A stretch of DNA of 64,000 nucleotides, taken from contig JAGVSM010004556.1 in NCBI GenBank assembly GCA_022494885.1, positions 1-64,000 on the forward strand, given 5' to 3'. The translations under genes were made by a program, and so were the position numbers. The notes beneath the pieces are model-generated. The model had not been told where the DNA came from. It saw nothing but the letters and a program-made list of their open reading frames with translations, and ran no database searches. Shown here piece after piece: positions 34,140 through 45,764 of this stretch. This stretch comes from Micrasema longulum. Taxonomy: Eukaryota; Arthropoda; Insecta; Trichoptera; Brachycentridae. Numbering within the stretch: the stretch's first letter is position 1; each line of letters opens with the position of its first letter.

Positions 34140-34395
34140 AAAATTGTTTTCAGGCGTTGCCGTTAAATTTGTTCAGCCGAATATATCTCACCCACATGAT
34201 TAAGGTTTCAGCTCTTTTACTTCACAAAAGTCAACAAATGGAAGAGTTGAGGAAATGTGGATGTTCAAACATAGGCAGAATAGTGAATGTTACACAGTGT
34301 GTAAAGTGGCCACTTAAACCAGCCAATAGCAGGTCATAAACCCTGTAAATGCCTGGACTTCCATATTCCCTTCTCAAACCATTTTCCATTTTTGT
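34140..34395 (-). mobile_element. FB1 copy, right two thirds
   Basis: Contains TTTTCAGGCGTTGCC, GGTTTCAGCTCTTTTACTTC, AGTCAACAAATGGAAGAG, GTGGCCACTTAAACCAGCC and TTCCATATTCCCTTCTC in FB1 order. Confidence 0.8.
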
Positions 34396-34399
34396 TGCA

Positions 34400-35335
34400 A
34401 AAAATTTAAATACGCAATAATTCAGTCCAGGAACAGTGAAATATTTCAGTGTAGCACCAACTTTAAAACCAATACTTCATGTCCATCAATTTTTTTATTT
34501 AAATTCCTTAGTCAAAAACATAAACCTGCTTGTCATCATCAGCACCACCATTTCTATGTCTGAACATAGTGCTTTTTTTGGAAAAGTTTACTGATTTAGA
34601 TTAGTATCAGATGCTTTCAATTTCCATGGTGTTAACAGTTAACCCTTTGTACACCACAGTCCCTGATTATGCCTGCCAATAATATGCACCGTGGGCGGGT
34701 CGCCAGCAATGGTAGCTCTAACTTACAGCGACAGTTATTGCGGTCGGGATTTGAACCAGAGACTCGGTTTCAATTCCCGCCTAAATATCTGTCATTTCGC
34801 AGTAATTTACGACCAATTTGGACGAATCTCAGACATAAAGCCGCCCTGTGAGTGACAGGGTGCCGATTCTAGACTTTGCCGAATAAAATATTGAAATTTG
34901 TTCTAATCAAAAAGGGGCGCTTGTGCGGGAGGGCATAAAAGGGTAAAATTATTACAATTTTTATTATTATGACATAAAATCTACACTTTCGGCAGTTTAA
35001 TTTGCCTATGGATACATTTCAAAAAACGGTTCAATAGATATGATAAATTACAATATAAAAAAATTAATATTTTTTTTACTATATATGGCTTACTGCCTTG
35101 CATAAAATGCATAGTAACACAAAATCAATCTCACCTACATGCATAAGTGATGTTAATCAAAATATAAACAATAAATTATTAAATGGTATATAAATCAAAC
35201 ACAATTAGAGAAATCAGATAAAATAAAAAATAAAAAATAACTCGTCCCTAACCATTCGCCATATGAAATATTGATTTAAAAGTGCAATATTTAACTGTTC
35301 CTAAACTGGTACTTAAAACGCCAGACTAGTAATTA
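34400..35335. other. No gene recognised
   Basis: A GC-richer stretch at 34,640-34,870 has a 60-codon frame and a TTTGAACCAGAGACTCGG segment that loosely resembles a tRNA T-arm. Nothing firm. Confidence 0.35.
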
Positions 35336-35450
35336 GAGAATGGAATATGGAAGTCTCGGTATTTACAGGATTAATGACCTGTCATTGCTCACTGTCTTAC
35401 ATTCACCATTCCGCTTATGCTTAAACATCCGTATTTCTTTATTTTTTAGT
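35336..35450 (+). mobile_element. FB1 fragment
   Basis: GGAATATGGAAGTCTCGG, GACCTGTCATTG and ACATTCACCATTCCGCTTAT are FB1 blocks with a short internal deletion. Confidence 0.65.
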
Positions 35451-35807
35451 ATTTGAGTTTCAAAGACAAAAGTCAGTTACGATTATTTTTTATAAATTAA
35501 GATTTTCAAACGTGTTTTTTTCGTTTTTTCCGATGAAAATAATAACGGTACCAACCTGCATTAAAAAACCTGTTCTTACCGGACATGGAGATTAGTGGTA
35601 GATACAAATTTGACCTGTTTTATTATTATAACCCCCATTCCATTTTAAGTTAGGGATAGAAAAAAACCTTAAGTAAATGCATACTATTTACGCTGTAGTG
35701 ATATCTTTTCTTGCAACTTGTTTAGAAGTACGTTAAGCTAGATTTTTATTTTAAATTATGACAATAAAACATTTAATCAAATTTATTGGTCAAAGTAAAC
35801 CCACAGT

Positions 35808-35850
35808 TAATAACGTTTCGATTTGTATTACTTTGTCGGTAGATTGTTTA
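35808..35850 (-). other. Possible hammerhead-like relic (copy N)
   Basis: Minus strand CTACCGACAAAG...TACAAATCGAAACGTTA resembles copy B (TACAAATCGAAACC). No stem remains. Confidence 0.25.
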
Positions 35851-36356
35851 TTTTCCCATCCAATATATCATATCCAAATGTAAATGTTTGTCTAACCAGA
35901 TTCTCGATGTTTTATTCATTTTTTTTTCTTTTTAAATGAGCAGGTAACCGTTATATATACCTTTTATTCGGATACCTACTTATGTCCTGGGAAGTAAAAG
36001 AAATTACGAAGAAAAACATTAACTCAAAATTAAAATATTTTTTTTTATGCAATATATGTATTGGGAAATTGGTATTGATATCAAAATTCAACAAAAGCCA
36101 TTTTCATATAATATTTTTTAGTGGAGATGATTTTCGGTTTCGGATATACAAGAAACCAATTAGATATGTTTTTATGCCTTCATAAAATAATGGGTACAGA
36201 TTCAATTTGTGCACTTCAAATATCTAATACAATTATTATTTTAGTAAAAAATTACAATTTTAAAATGTATTTGGCGGTTTTTGAACCAAAACATGTTTAT
36301 AAAAATAAAATAAATAAAACAACTTTGTTTTTAACCACTAATTTTTATTTTTCACC

Positions 36357-36390
36357 GACCGGTTTCAAAGCAAACAAGCTTCTTCGTCAA
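36357..36390 (-). other. Hammerhead-like motif (copy G)
   Basis: Minus strand: TTGACGA + A + GAAGC-loop-GCTTT (one G-U pair) + GAAAC-CG-GTC. The hairpin sequence differs from all other copies but still pairs. Confidence 0.5.
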
Positions 36391-36423
36391 GGTTTACGTA
36401 AACCTTGATCTCTGATCGTTCCC

Positions 36424-36530
36424 CGAATTAAAAATTACTTCGAAAAACGAACATTAAATTGCGTTATTTCAAGGTTGTTCAATGATCTCCCACAAACTAT
36501 CATTAAAATGAAAGTAATTACTTTATAGTG
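36424..36530 (+). pseudogene. LINE reverse-transcriptase tail scrap
   Basis: Reads RIKNYFEKRTLNCVISRLFN and DLPQTIIKM, the LFNxLPxxI block at the end of jockey/CR1-type reverse transcriptases. Confidence 0.5.
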
Positions 36531-36689
36531 CCTGTTAATAAATGAAATTGTGTAATTGAAATAAAATAATGTAAAATAAACTTGTCATAAAAAAAAAACA
36601 AGTGTCCTACCGAAAAATCTTTAGACTTAGTAAGTATCAAATTGTAATATGTATTTTAAAATATCAAATAAACGCTGCTCTGCAGCACT

Positions 36690-36835
36690 GAATCTGAAAC
36701 TAGCCAATGACAGATTCAGCCTAGACTTCCATATTCCCTTCTCAAACATGTTTTTCCTCTCTGTTGCAACAAATTTAAATATCAATTTTTCCCCAGGGAG
36801 AAAATCCAGCCAGTCTGCAAGTATTTGGATTTACT
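36690..36835 (-). mobile_element. FB1 end fragment
   Basis: GACTTCCATATTCCCTTCTC, then CCAGGGAGAAAATCCAG and CTGCAAGTATTTGGA are the outer end of FB1. Confidence 0.65.
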
Positions 36836-36889
36836 GAAATTTTTTTTGAATTATTGCTGTTTAAATAACCCTAAAAATAAACATTTCAC

Positions 36890-36990
36890 ATTAATCCTGA
36901 GAGAAGTTGAACCCGAGACACAAAAAAAGGTAGGCGAATGCGCCCAGTACTGCAACGAGAGGTTGATTTATTCCCACTCGGTTTCCGTTT
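36890..36990 (-). mobile_element. tRNA-derived SINE head, reverse
   Basis: Minus strand: GCAGTACTGGGCGCATTCGC (A-box region), then CTCGGGTTCAACTTC (B box). Related to the head at 18,030-18,190. Confidence 0.5.
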
Positions 36991-37140
36991 TGAGGATTTA
37001 AAAAAAAAAATTACGACAATGATTTATAAATAGGATTACATAAAAAAATACGATTTCTGTAGTGGTTTTCCCGTATCAATCTCAATCTGATTTGGTTATC
37101 CTTGTAGTGAATCACAACATTTGTTGTCCAGGGTAGTTTG

Positions 37141-37221
37141 TGACGTCACTGTGGGCGGGGCTTACCTGTTTACAATCGTAACGTTACACATGTTACTCCC
37201 GTGCTAGCACGTGTACACGTG
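37141..37221. promoter_or_regulatory. Cluster of CRE, GC-box and two E-box sites
   Basis: TGACGTCA (37,141-37,148), GGGCGGGGC (37,153-37,161) and two CACGTG sites (37,208-37,213 and 37,216-37,221) fall within 80 bases of otherwise AT-rich DNA. Such clustering resembles a core promoter or enhancer. No gene was found beside it. Confidence 0.35.
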
Positions 37222-37432
37222 TAATCTCTAAAGGAGCACACCTACATACACCTAGCAAAGTGCATAGTGATGCATATTTTATCAGCATATCTACAAAACG
37301 TTCAGACTCGTTAATAAAGATTCGGTTATTTTTAAAAATAACTAAAACGGTTTATCATTCTCTTGTACAGTATTTATTAACAATTTGTTTGTTCACATTT
37401 TTTATTATTTATAAATAAATATCACCATCTAA

Positions 37433-37605
37433 ATTTATTGCAACAGAGAAGGAAAACATTTTTGAGAAGAGAATATGGAAGTCTAGGCATTTACAGGGCT
37501 AATGACCTGTCATTGGCTGGTTTATGTGGCTACTTTACACACTGTGTATCATTCACCATTCTGCATGCATTTGGACATACTCAAAACATTGTTGAAATAT
37601 CACTA
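37433..37605 (+). mobile_element. FB1 fragment
   Basis: TTGCAACAGAGAAGGAAAAC, GGAAGTCTAGGCATTTACAG, GACCTGTCATTGGCTGG and ATTCACCATTCTGCATG follow FB1 order from its left end. Confidence 0.8.
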
Positions 37606-38062
37606 TATTTATTCAAACAAAAAAAAACCCACGTAGGCATGGCCTGTTATTGGGTACACTAAATACATAATAATATATTGGCGTGAAAGTGAAATAGACA
37701 CATAAAATAAAAAAATGGATAGTTACGTTCAGGTTTTTTTTTAAATACTTAAATAGATTTTAGTGGAAAATTAGAGAAATAGAAATATAAAACAAAATAT
37801 AAAATAGATATAGTGACAAAAAAATAATTAAAATAAATTGATGATCAAATGAAGAAAAATTACGATAGCAAATAAAAAGTTTTATCTTGAAAAGAATCAT
37901 TGACATTTATATTTGTGACCCAGTTTATAAATAAATTATTAGAAGAGGGGCTTAATTTATCGTTTTATGTTGCGTCTTTAAAGTATTTAATTTTTTAATA
38001 ATATTTCGTATTTATTTATCAACGAACTAATTCGATTGAGAGAGTCTATAATAGTTATACTA

Positions 38063-38193
38063 ATACCCGTATGCAGAGACAAAACTTAAGGTGAGGAAAG
38101 TACATCCTAATTTCAAATGCAGAGAATAACCCGAACGCGAAGACAATAGAATGTACTTTCCTCATCTTAAGGTTTGTCTCTGCATACGGGTAT
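38063..38193. mobile_element. 131-bp foldback MITE
   Basis: Inverted arms of about 42 bases (38,063-38,104 and 38,152-38,193) match almost perfectly; ends read ATACCCGTATGCAGAGACA inward. The spacer is under 50 bases. No reading frame. TA lies just outside the left end, but a clean duplication is not certain. Confidence 0.75.
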
Positions 38194-38199
38194 AAACCT

Positions 38200-38714
38200 C
38201 TACAAACCGTTAAAAAACTATTTATTAAAATCATACAAAAAATATTTGCATCCATAGCATAGTCATGTAGCACTAAATGCATCAATGCTTATTCCAGGAA
38301 ACTTAACTTTCGGAGTTAAGATACATTTACTCTCAACAATATTAAAAATGTGTTTTTATGTGCAAATACTTTTTTATTTAAAAATGATAGATTAAGCCAA
38401 AGAAGGAACAATGTACCTACTAGAAATTACTCAATAAAAAGTAAATTAAGACTTGCACTGACTCTCATTCCTTATAACTCCAAAACGGTGCAACGTATTC
38501 CTTAAGGGTAGTATTCATTCTATAAAATTGTTCTGATTGACTTTTATTTTATTTAATACGAAATCAAGTTTAAAAAAATAATGATTGTAAAGCATCTTCT
38601 ACATAAATTATTTCTTCATCTTTTACATATAGTCTCCATCATTATTTCTTGCAGGGATGCTGGATCTCATCGTCAATTTTTTCTTAGGAAACATTTTTAC
38701 AAGCTGATTTCTGG
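38200..38714. other. No gene recognised
   Basis: AT-rich; nothing supportable. Confidence 0.45.
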
Positions 38715-38960
38715 ATGTATATATATAATCCAAATATACTGAAAAAGATCAGTTTGTATGTTCTCAATAATTATACTAAAACAAGAACTCGTGCACTGTT
38801 TTATACACCCAAAAGCCGTACAAATGCAAGTCAGAATTCACCCATTGATAGGGCAATTCGATTGCAGAATACGCCTTTTGCAGATAATATGGATCTATTT
38901 TTCCGTAAGTATCGGCAGTTTAGAATCTATCTGCTTTTTATTAATTAATTTCAAACTTAT
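38715..38960 (+). pseudogene. LINE-C-like reverse-transcriptase tail
   Basis: Frame of 77 codons with LFYTPKSRTNASQNSPIDRA and NMDLFFRKYRQFR. This aligns by eye with RTNYGLNSQMTRL...DLDFFGSSLQRF at 15,364. 5'-truncated. Confidence 0.55.
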
Positions 38961-39061
38961 ACTTAACAGTCTGCATTACGTGATGGGTTAAACAGCCCGT
39001 AAAGTAATGCAGACTACAATTATCAAATAAGTAAATACATATGTTTTCACGTTTGTTCTTA

Positions 39062-39314
39062 AATTTTAATTAGATAAATTTAATCCACAATTCCTTTTTC
39101 TTCTCTTACTCATTTAGTGTCCATGCCGCTCGACTGTGGAATCATCTCCCATCCACCATCAAAGATGTTACTACAGTATCTCTGTTGAAATCACGTCTGA
39201 AGAAATATTTCCTATCTCTTCCTTAATCTTTCCTCCGTTTCTCTTTCCTATTTTTTCCTTTTTCCATTTGAGTAATAGTATTAATTTTAGGTTATTTAAA
39301 TACAAATACATTTA
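39062..39314 (+). pseudogene. LINE-A tail, first half of a split copy
   Basis: Encodes a decayed HNSFFFSYSF...HAARLWNHLPSTIKD and SRLKKYF block, then LINE-A UTR up to ACAAATACATTTA (39,302-39,314). It resumes at 39,716. Confidence 0.75.
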
Positions 39315-39715
39315 ACAAATTACAACAGGGATGGAGAATACCTTAAATAAGGGAATATGGATGTCAGATATGGATGTGTTCAGGCGTTGCCTAGTATGTG
39401 AAATAATTCAGTCAGATGAATCTCTTCACAACAATAAAGGTTTCAGCTCTTTAATTTCACTAAAATCAACAAATGGAACAATTGAAGAAATATGGATGTT
39501 CAAACTTAGGCAAAATGGTAAATGTTACAGAGTGTGTAAAGTGGCCACTTAAACCAGCCAATGACAGGTCATAAGCCCTGTAAATGCTCTGACATCCATA
39601 TTCCCTTATTTAAGGCATTCTCCATCCTTGTTGTAATTTGTTAATCTTAATGACTCCCGAGGGGGTGAAATCCAGTCTTTTGTCTACGAACATTTGGACA
39701 AACTCAAATATTGTA
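39315..39715 (-). mobile_element. FB1 copy (401 bp) inserted in LINE-A with 13-bp direct repeat
   Basis: The insert is flanked by ACAAATACATTTA on both sides (39,302-39,314; 39,716-39,728), and removing it restores LINE-A. Inside, about 50 bases at the left (TTACAACAGGGATGGAGAAT...) are the inverse of a segment near 39,590-39,645. The rest is the common FB1 interior. The right outer part ends CATTTGGACAAACTCAAATA. Confidence 0.8.
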
Positions 39716-39905
39716 ACAAATACATTTATTTCTATTTTTGTATCCCATTAGCTTTTTTTTATATTTATTTTGAATTGAATATGTTTTAACTTGAATTTTA
39801 AAATTAGAAACTTTTATTTTGTTGGTTGGTTGGAAGAAATTACCATTTAATAATAAACCCGCCAATGTACAATTGAAATTATGAACAAAAAGTTTAAAAA
39901 AATAT
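39716..39905 (+). mobile_element. LINE-A 3' UTR, second half of a split copy
   Basis: Continues LINE-A UTR with TTTATTTCTATTTTTG, TTGGTTGGTTGGAAG, a decayed terminal hairpin and CCCGCCAATGTAC, ending in AAA-rich tail. Confidence 0.75.
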
Positions 39906-40590
39906 AATATTTTTATAGAAGCACTTTTAGGAAATTTGGATACCTACCGTATTCTGGCAGTAGTCTTTAGAAATTTTAATAAAATGTATTCCATACACAT
40001 ACAAGGCATGTATTTATGAGATATTTTTGTTAATGTGAAGTTAACCTCTAAAAAAAAACACAAATAATCCCGCATTATTCTATTAATTACATATTGATAT
40101 ATTCAATATTAAAAATATTTCGTATATCTGAATATATATATATGTTTAAACACTGTCTAATTATGTGTTATTGCATGCCTTACTATCAATAAACATAAAC
40201 ATAACGCTCTACTTAACTAAATTCACAATTTTTCTGAATGAGCTTTTGTCGTTTAACGAATCATTGAACTTTGCAATTTGACATAAGCGCTTAAATGGAA
40301 AATCTGAAGGTATTTTAAATAAAAATGAAGAATAGCAATAAAATTAGCATAGTCATATAGTACTAAGTGCATCAATGCTTATTTGCATACAAACTTATCA
40401 CAATACAAATTCTTTTTATGAATACATCAGGGTTGTGCAGAGAGTTTTAGATAGTCAGACGATATTTAGAAAAATATTTTTATACATATGCGGAAAATAA
40501 AGAAGAAAGAAGTCGTAATACACTAAAATAAATAAACTGTAGCACTTTTTTTTTGATAATCTAACTAGCTGTTATTGTAATAGATATTGC
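39906..40590. other. No gene recognised
   Basis: AT-rich; no boundaries or frames found. Confidence 0.45.
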
Positions 40591-40599
40591 TTAGATATT

Positions 40600-40760
40600 G
40601 TAATAATGGCAAAAGGACACTGTAATACAGTATTCCTAAAATATTTAATATGTTACCAAACAATATTAAAAATAGTGAGTTAAATACAAAAGTGAGGCGT
40701 GTGCTCAAATTGTGGCTAATGGAATTTTATTTTTGCATAAATGATAGTATTTAATCTTTA
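40600..40760 (+). pseudogene. LINE-D-like reverse-transcriptase tail
   Basis: Reads IPKIFNMLPNNIKNSELNTK and VRRVLKLWLMEFYFCINDS-stop, the FNxLPxxIK block at the end of jockey-like reverse transcriptases. Confidence 0.55.
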
Positions 40761-41084
40761 TTAATGTAATAAAATAGGGTATTTTATTTTTATTTATTCA
40801 TATTTTTTGCTTAAAAACTATAATAAAAAAATGTAACATCACTGGAGTTTCCCGTGCCGAGGACACTTAACAATATACTTTTTTTAAATAACATTTGAAA
40901 ATAAACAAAGAAGACTAACTTAAACAAACGAAGATAATTAATAAATATTCAGACAGTTTTAAAAACAATGTATTTATGCACATCTATATTATTTATATTG
41001 AAAACACACAGTGAAAATAACAAAAAACTAACATAAGCTATACACTTGTATAGCAAATTATTCAATATTGGTATGGGCGAATGA

Positions 41085-41365
41085 AACAATCCATTTTACT
41101 TCTTCCTATTTCCACTATCCATTTTTTATAGCCTTTTCAAACATTTTCTCGTTACTAATTGTTTTAATAGATAGTGGAAGTAGGTTATAGATTTAAATTG
41201 AATAATCTCAAAATCCCTTTGTCGGAAAGTGGTTTTAGTTTGTATTTGTTTAAGTTGTCTATGTGTTGAGGATCTAGTGACTATATTATTTGTATGTGAT
41301 GTATTATGGGGGTTATGTCTTTCATTTGAGTAAGAGTAGTTTTTGAATCTTTTAGTGAGTATTGT
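41085..41365 (-). pseudogene. LINE reverse-transcriptase tail
   Basis: A minus frame of about 80 codons, open but without ATG, contains NNIVTRSSTHRQLKQIQ, KTTFRQRDFEIIQF and LLKQLVTRKCLKRL-stop. The TTFxQRxF...IxxxLP-like layout suits a jockey-type C-terminus, but the match is weak. Confidence 0.4.
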
Positions 41366-41557
41366 TTTAGCGTATACTATGTAATGTTTTTAAAATAAAA
41401 TTATGACTAACGTAGGTTTAGTATGAAAAATCAAAGAAACATGTATGAGCCTAGTGACGAGTTGTATGCTTGAAATTCAGCAGGACTTCAATTTTAAGAC
41501 ATTTTTGTAAATATTTTTGAAAAAAAAAAACGCTAAAATTAAACAAACAAACAAACC

Positions 41558-41790
41558 ATCATAGAACACTGTATCAATCTGTCTTTGCATACAGACCTCG
41601 CTTCCTCTACATTCATCCATCTTCTCATGCACGCACGCCAATTATTCATATTCTTGGCATGATCAAGTCCATCAAGTATTTGATGGACTTGATCATGCCA
41701 TTTCTTTCTTGTTCTTCCTCGTTTTCTGCATCCATCAACATTCGCATCGTAGATCCTTTTGATCGTTCTTTCACTGTCCATTCGACCATT
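41558..41790 (-). pseudogene. LINE-B tail with a perfect internal palindrome
   Basis: Minus strand reads GRMDSERTIKRIYDANVDGC, RKRGRTRKKWHDQVHQILDG and MRRWMNVEEARSVCKDR without a stop. A 46-base palindrome with perfect 21-base arms (about 41,656-41,701) replaces the usual IQQILEDGHVK coding region. Confidence 0.75.
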
Positions 41791-42550
41791 GATAAAAAAT
41801 AAGTTAGTATTTTTTTGTTTTGTACAACATTTTGTGAAGAGGACCTTAATTATATTGTTACGGTATTTGTTACTAAGTTTTGTAAAATTTTTATCAAAAA
41901 TAAACGTAAAAATTACATTAAAAATAATATAAAGCGCCATCTATGAATAATTAGTTTCATATTTTCATTAAGAATCACCTGAATTATTTTTTTTACTTAA
42001 AAAATATCTGTTAATCGCAACGTATGAATAATAATTATTAAAACGTTAACAATTATTGTTCCTAATATTTTCTTCCTTCCACAAACTGCTTTAGCTTGCA
42101 TGGTCCAGATTATAAACATGCAAAAGTCACTTAACTGAATTTTAGCCGCCTTATCTCGTTAAAAACCTTTCAGATATTTTTTAATGAACCAAAAAAAAAA
42201 AGCCACCAATAGAATTTAAAAAAAAAAACATTAATGAATCATGTTGTCTATGTAAAACCGCCAACATTCACAATCTGGTCTCCAAACGTTCAAATTTGCG
42301 GTTTCTCAAACGATGATATTTATGTTAGTGGCTTTTGTCTGAACGGCGACCATATACATTTGGAATTGTATCGACTTATACCCACAAATCGTATGTTTTC
42401 AAATAAATATGTGTAGCTTTTTTGAATTACATTATGAAATAAAAATATTAAATATTGTTGATCATAATTTCCCTTACTAAACGTAGAAGCATTTCTGATC
42501 TGTATTTCCTCTTCAAAAATTTTAAACAATTTTATCGATAGTCCATATCT
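41791..42550. other. No gene recognised
   Basis: Frames at 42,234-42,416 (plus) and 42,529-42,320 (minus) overlap each other and show no known motif. Confidence 0.35.
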
Positions 42551-42551
42551 C

Positions 42552-43080
42552 TTGGAGCGTATTTCAATTAATTGTCCCGTAAAGACACGACAAGTTCATT
42601 TTTTTAATAATTTATTGCCCAAAAAACATTATGTTCAAAACTCGTTTATTTATCGTAGCTGCTCCAAATTTAATTTACTTTGTCCCCATTTAGATATTTT
42701 TAGTAAAAAAAATTGTGGCTTCAAAAAAAACTTTATGAAACACTGTAAAATAAAACATTTGTCAGTGTGTAATAAGTTTATGATCCTTTAATTATGTTTA
42801 CTTTATTATAATATTAAAATTTTGAGTTAGTCAACTAAACTATGAAAATCCTTCTCCTCCACCCCTCCACTCTATTTCCTCATCCCTTAACCTTCTTAAG
42901 AGCTCTAATTTTTTAATTTTTTTTCTCATGTATTATATAATATTTTATTTTTTTCTTTACTGTGTAACATGTTCTCTCAATTTATTTGTGAAAAACTTTA
43001 ACTGGATGTATGTACTATTTTTTATATTTTGTATTCTTATCTAACAACGGTTGTTTTTCCTTAATAAATAAAAACAAAAA
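42552..43080 (+). pseudogene. Possible LINE tail and 3' UTR
   Basis: Frame 42,552-42,791 has SFIYRSCSKFNLLCPHLDIF and FMKHCKIKHL. A pyrimidine-rich UTR follows, ending TTCCTTAATAAATAAAAAC. This layout resembles the other LINE 3' ends here, but no diagnostic block is present. Confidence 0.35.
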
Positions 43081-43754
43081 AAAACTCTATAATGCGAGTG
43101 TTTACATAACATATGTGGTGCATGGATAATTTATTATATTATTAATATTCATAAATGCAACTAAAAATAGTACATATTTTATGATTTAACATCACATTAA
43201 CATTTTTTGTTGTTATTATAATTGACATAATATAATATATAACATAATCTGACCATCGAATTTCATTTAACAAAATTCAAGCATATTATAACTGAATTAT
43301 TGATTACGTTTTTAAGTACCTAATTTATAACAGTTTTTCAATATATCGATATGTGTCATTAGTCTTGAATGTGATAATTTATGGTAATGCATCAGGATCC
43401 CAGAAATGCATATCAGTAGGAGATAGTGAATATTTGCTCATTATCAACGATTCCCATTCCCCTATTATAGACAGAGTCACTAAAACCACCCCTTTAGACA
43501 CAATAGGGTTGACATACCTACCAAGATTACACCCCGAACTTGTTTGAACTGTTCAAATAATGCGGAATGTAAATAATAAGCTGTAGTGAAACTATTTTCG
43601 TGTAAAATGATAATTATGAGAAAAGAAGAAATGCATACTTGCTCATGTATTTTTTTCGATTCATCCGTGGTATTACGATCAACATAGGTGTAGCGTAGAG
43701 TATTTTTCTTTATGTTCCGAATGACTACCTTAGACATAGACAGCTTAAGCTGTT

Positions 43755-43847
43755 TTATCTTCCTGCTTGCAGAACAAACCTGCCGATGGTGATGCCAGTA
43801 GGAAGAGCAATGTCTTTAATCAACCGTATCTCTTCGGATATTGACAT
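43755..43847 (-). CDS. Short unrecognised frame (30 codons)
   Basis: ATG to TAA on the minus strand: MSISEEIRLIKDIALPTGIT then IGRFVLQAGR. Its balanced base use stands out from the AT-rich surroundings. The plus strand alternatively shows a splice-acceptor-like CTTCCTGCTTGCAG just before the same patch. I do not recognise the peptide. Confidence 0.25.
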   Translation of the reverse strand: MSISEEIRLIKDIALPTGITIGRFVLQAGR

Positions 43848-44059
43848 CTTTCATGTTAGTGAAAAAAAGTTCTGAGAGGATAGCATTCTTTCTCTATAAT
43901 TGCTGGGTATTTTTATTTTACCATTTTTGTTTATTTAAATTTAAGTATTACTTTTTTCGTTTTGTGTATGCATTGAAATATTTTGTATTGTACATAAACG
44001 TTTATAAAATAAATAAATTGAAAATATATGGAATTTCGACTAACTGAAGTTTTTTGGTT

Positions 44060-44219
44060 TTTTCACACTAGAATATTTTATAGTCCCTGGACTGGTACCT
44101 GAAGCAAAAGACTGATCATTTTACCTTCATGTAACAATACTGATCAACATACGCTGCGAGTGATGCAACAATTCAGTGCCCTATGCACCATTCTGTGAGG
44201 AAAGGGAAAGATGATGAAG
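44060..44219 (+). mobile_element. SINE1 tail copy
   Basis: CACACTAGAATATTTTATAG, CTGGACTGGTACCTGAAGC, CAGTGCCCTATGCACCATT and a GATGATG end follow SINE1 order. Confidence 0.8.
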
Positions 44220-44464
44220 TTTTTTATTTATTTTTTATACATTAAACGCTCAGAGAGCTTCTACAATACAAAGTTGTTTATAAAATTCATTGTAAAGTTT
44301 ACAAACAATATAGGGTGGCAGGTATGCCTTCAGTACAAATATTACAAAGGAAAATAAGAAAAGATTTGCTTGAAAATATATGAATTATTTCAGGAATATG
44401 CAATTTTGTTGCTATAAAGTAAACATTAATAAATACCGAAATAAAAATAAACACACATATTTTT

Positions 44465-44680
44465 TTTTGTTTATTTGTATATTTTTCCATAAATATAGTT
44501 ACAAAGAATTTTAATTACAAAAATTCGCTTTAAAAAATACATCTTAAAATTAATCTATAACATAATTTGGAAAAAATGCCCACAAATTCTTCAGCGTCTG
44601 AGCGTGGGCCATTCCTTTTTTAATGATTTAAAAGTTTATAGCATATAAATATGGTATGACATAACCACAGATATAATCAT
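44465..44680 (-). mobile_element. LINE-E 3' UTR
   Basis: Closely similar to 21,690-21,900, including CTTCAGCGTCTGAGCGTGGG and AATACATCTTAAAATTAA. The coding part is absent. Confidence 0.7.
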
Positions 44681-44769
44681 AACCATGAAGAAATAAAAAA
44701 AATTCTTATGGAACAAAAGACAGGATTTTTTTGCAGTATTTCCTTGTATTTTTTTTTTCAAACATAATA

Positions 44770-45055
44770 ATGTTCCTTCACTGGGATGCCGAGGGAAAAG
44801 TTTTACAATACGTATAATGGAACATGCCTTAATACGTATGTAAGTAAAATAATTCGGTCAGAACGACACCGCAACCATTAAAGGTTTCAGCTCTTTTACT
44901 TCACAATGTTTGACAAATGGAAGAAGTGTACAAATGCAGATGTTCGAACATAAGCAGAATGGTGAATGTTACATAGTAAACTAGCCACTTAAATCAGCCA
45001 ATAACAGGTCATAAGCCCTGTAAATTTATGGACTTCGATATTCCCTTCGTGTTAC
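44770..45055 (-). mobile_element. FB1 copy
   Basis: Contains AAAGGTTTCAGCTCTTTTAC, ACAAATGGAAGAAG, AGCAGAATGGTGAATG, CAGCCAATAACAGGTC and GACTTCGATATTCCCTT. Confidence 0.75.
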
Positions 45056-45061
45056 AAAACA

Positions 45062-45150
45062 TACTATCAAGATTCACTGCGGTCGGTATACGAATGTAGT
45101 ACCCTATACACCATCATCTTCGGAAATGGAATGATGATGATAATAAACAA
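45062..45150 (+). mobile_element. SINE1 3' end fragment
   Basis: GAATGTAGTACCCTATACACC, CATCTTCGGAAATGG and an ATGATGATG tail match the SINE1 end. Confidence 0.6.
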
Positions 45151-45764
45151 TAAGTTGATGGATATAAATATTTTTTAAGTACAGTATTCCCATGACAAAA
45201 ATATGAATATTCAAATGGGGAGGATCGATCAAAAGGTTTCGCGACAAACGATGACCACTCGAATATGTGCGAAATGATTTATGAGAAGTCGTAGTACCGA
45301 CAACAAAGGGATCACCCCCCTGTGACGTCACACTCGTGATTTTTTCTTTACAAACTGGAGTACTATTTGATTTCAATGACATTTAAATGTGACAACCCTT
45401 TTGGACCCCACCATAAATGATGGCGGGTTGATTTTTCTCACAGTCCATTGGGTTTGTTTGACCCGGGCTGACATTCTTGTAAATATAATTAATTGTTTAA
45501 ATTATTTGATTAATTATTTTGAAACTGTATTTCAAAACATCCATCATTGCAAATGCTGTTTGAAAACCACCTGAAGAGTGTTTTCTATAAAAAATAATAT
45601 TCATAATAATAAAAAATCGATAATCGACAAGCATCATCTACCACTTCAAGATAATTTAAATAATAAAATTTGACATTTTACAATAGGCAAATATAACTGT
45701 TTTTAAACATTTTCAAAGTAATAAAGATCTATGAAATAATGTTCAGCAAAAAAAAAATTGCCGA

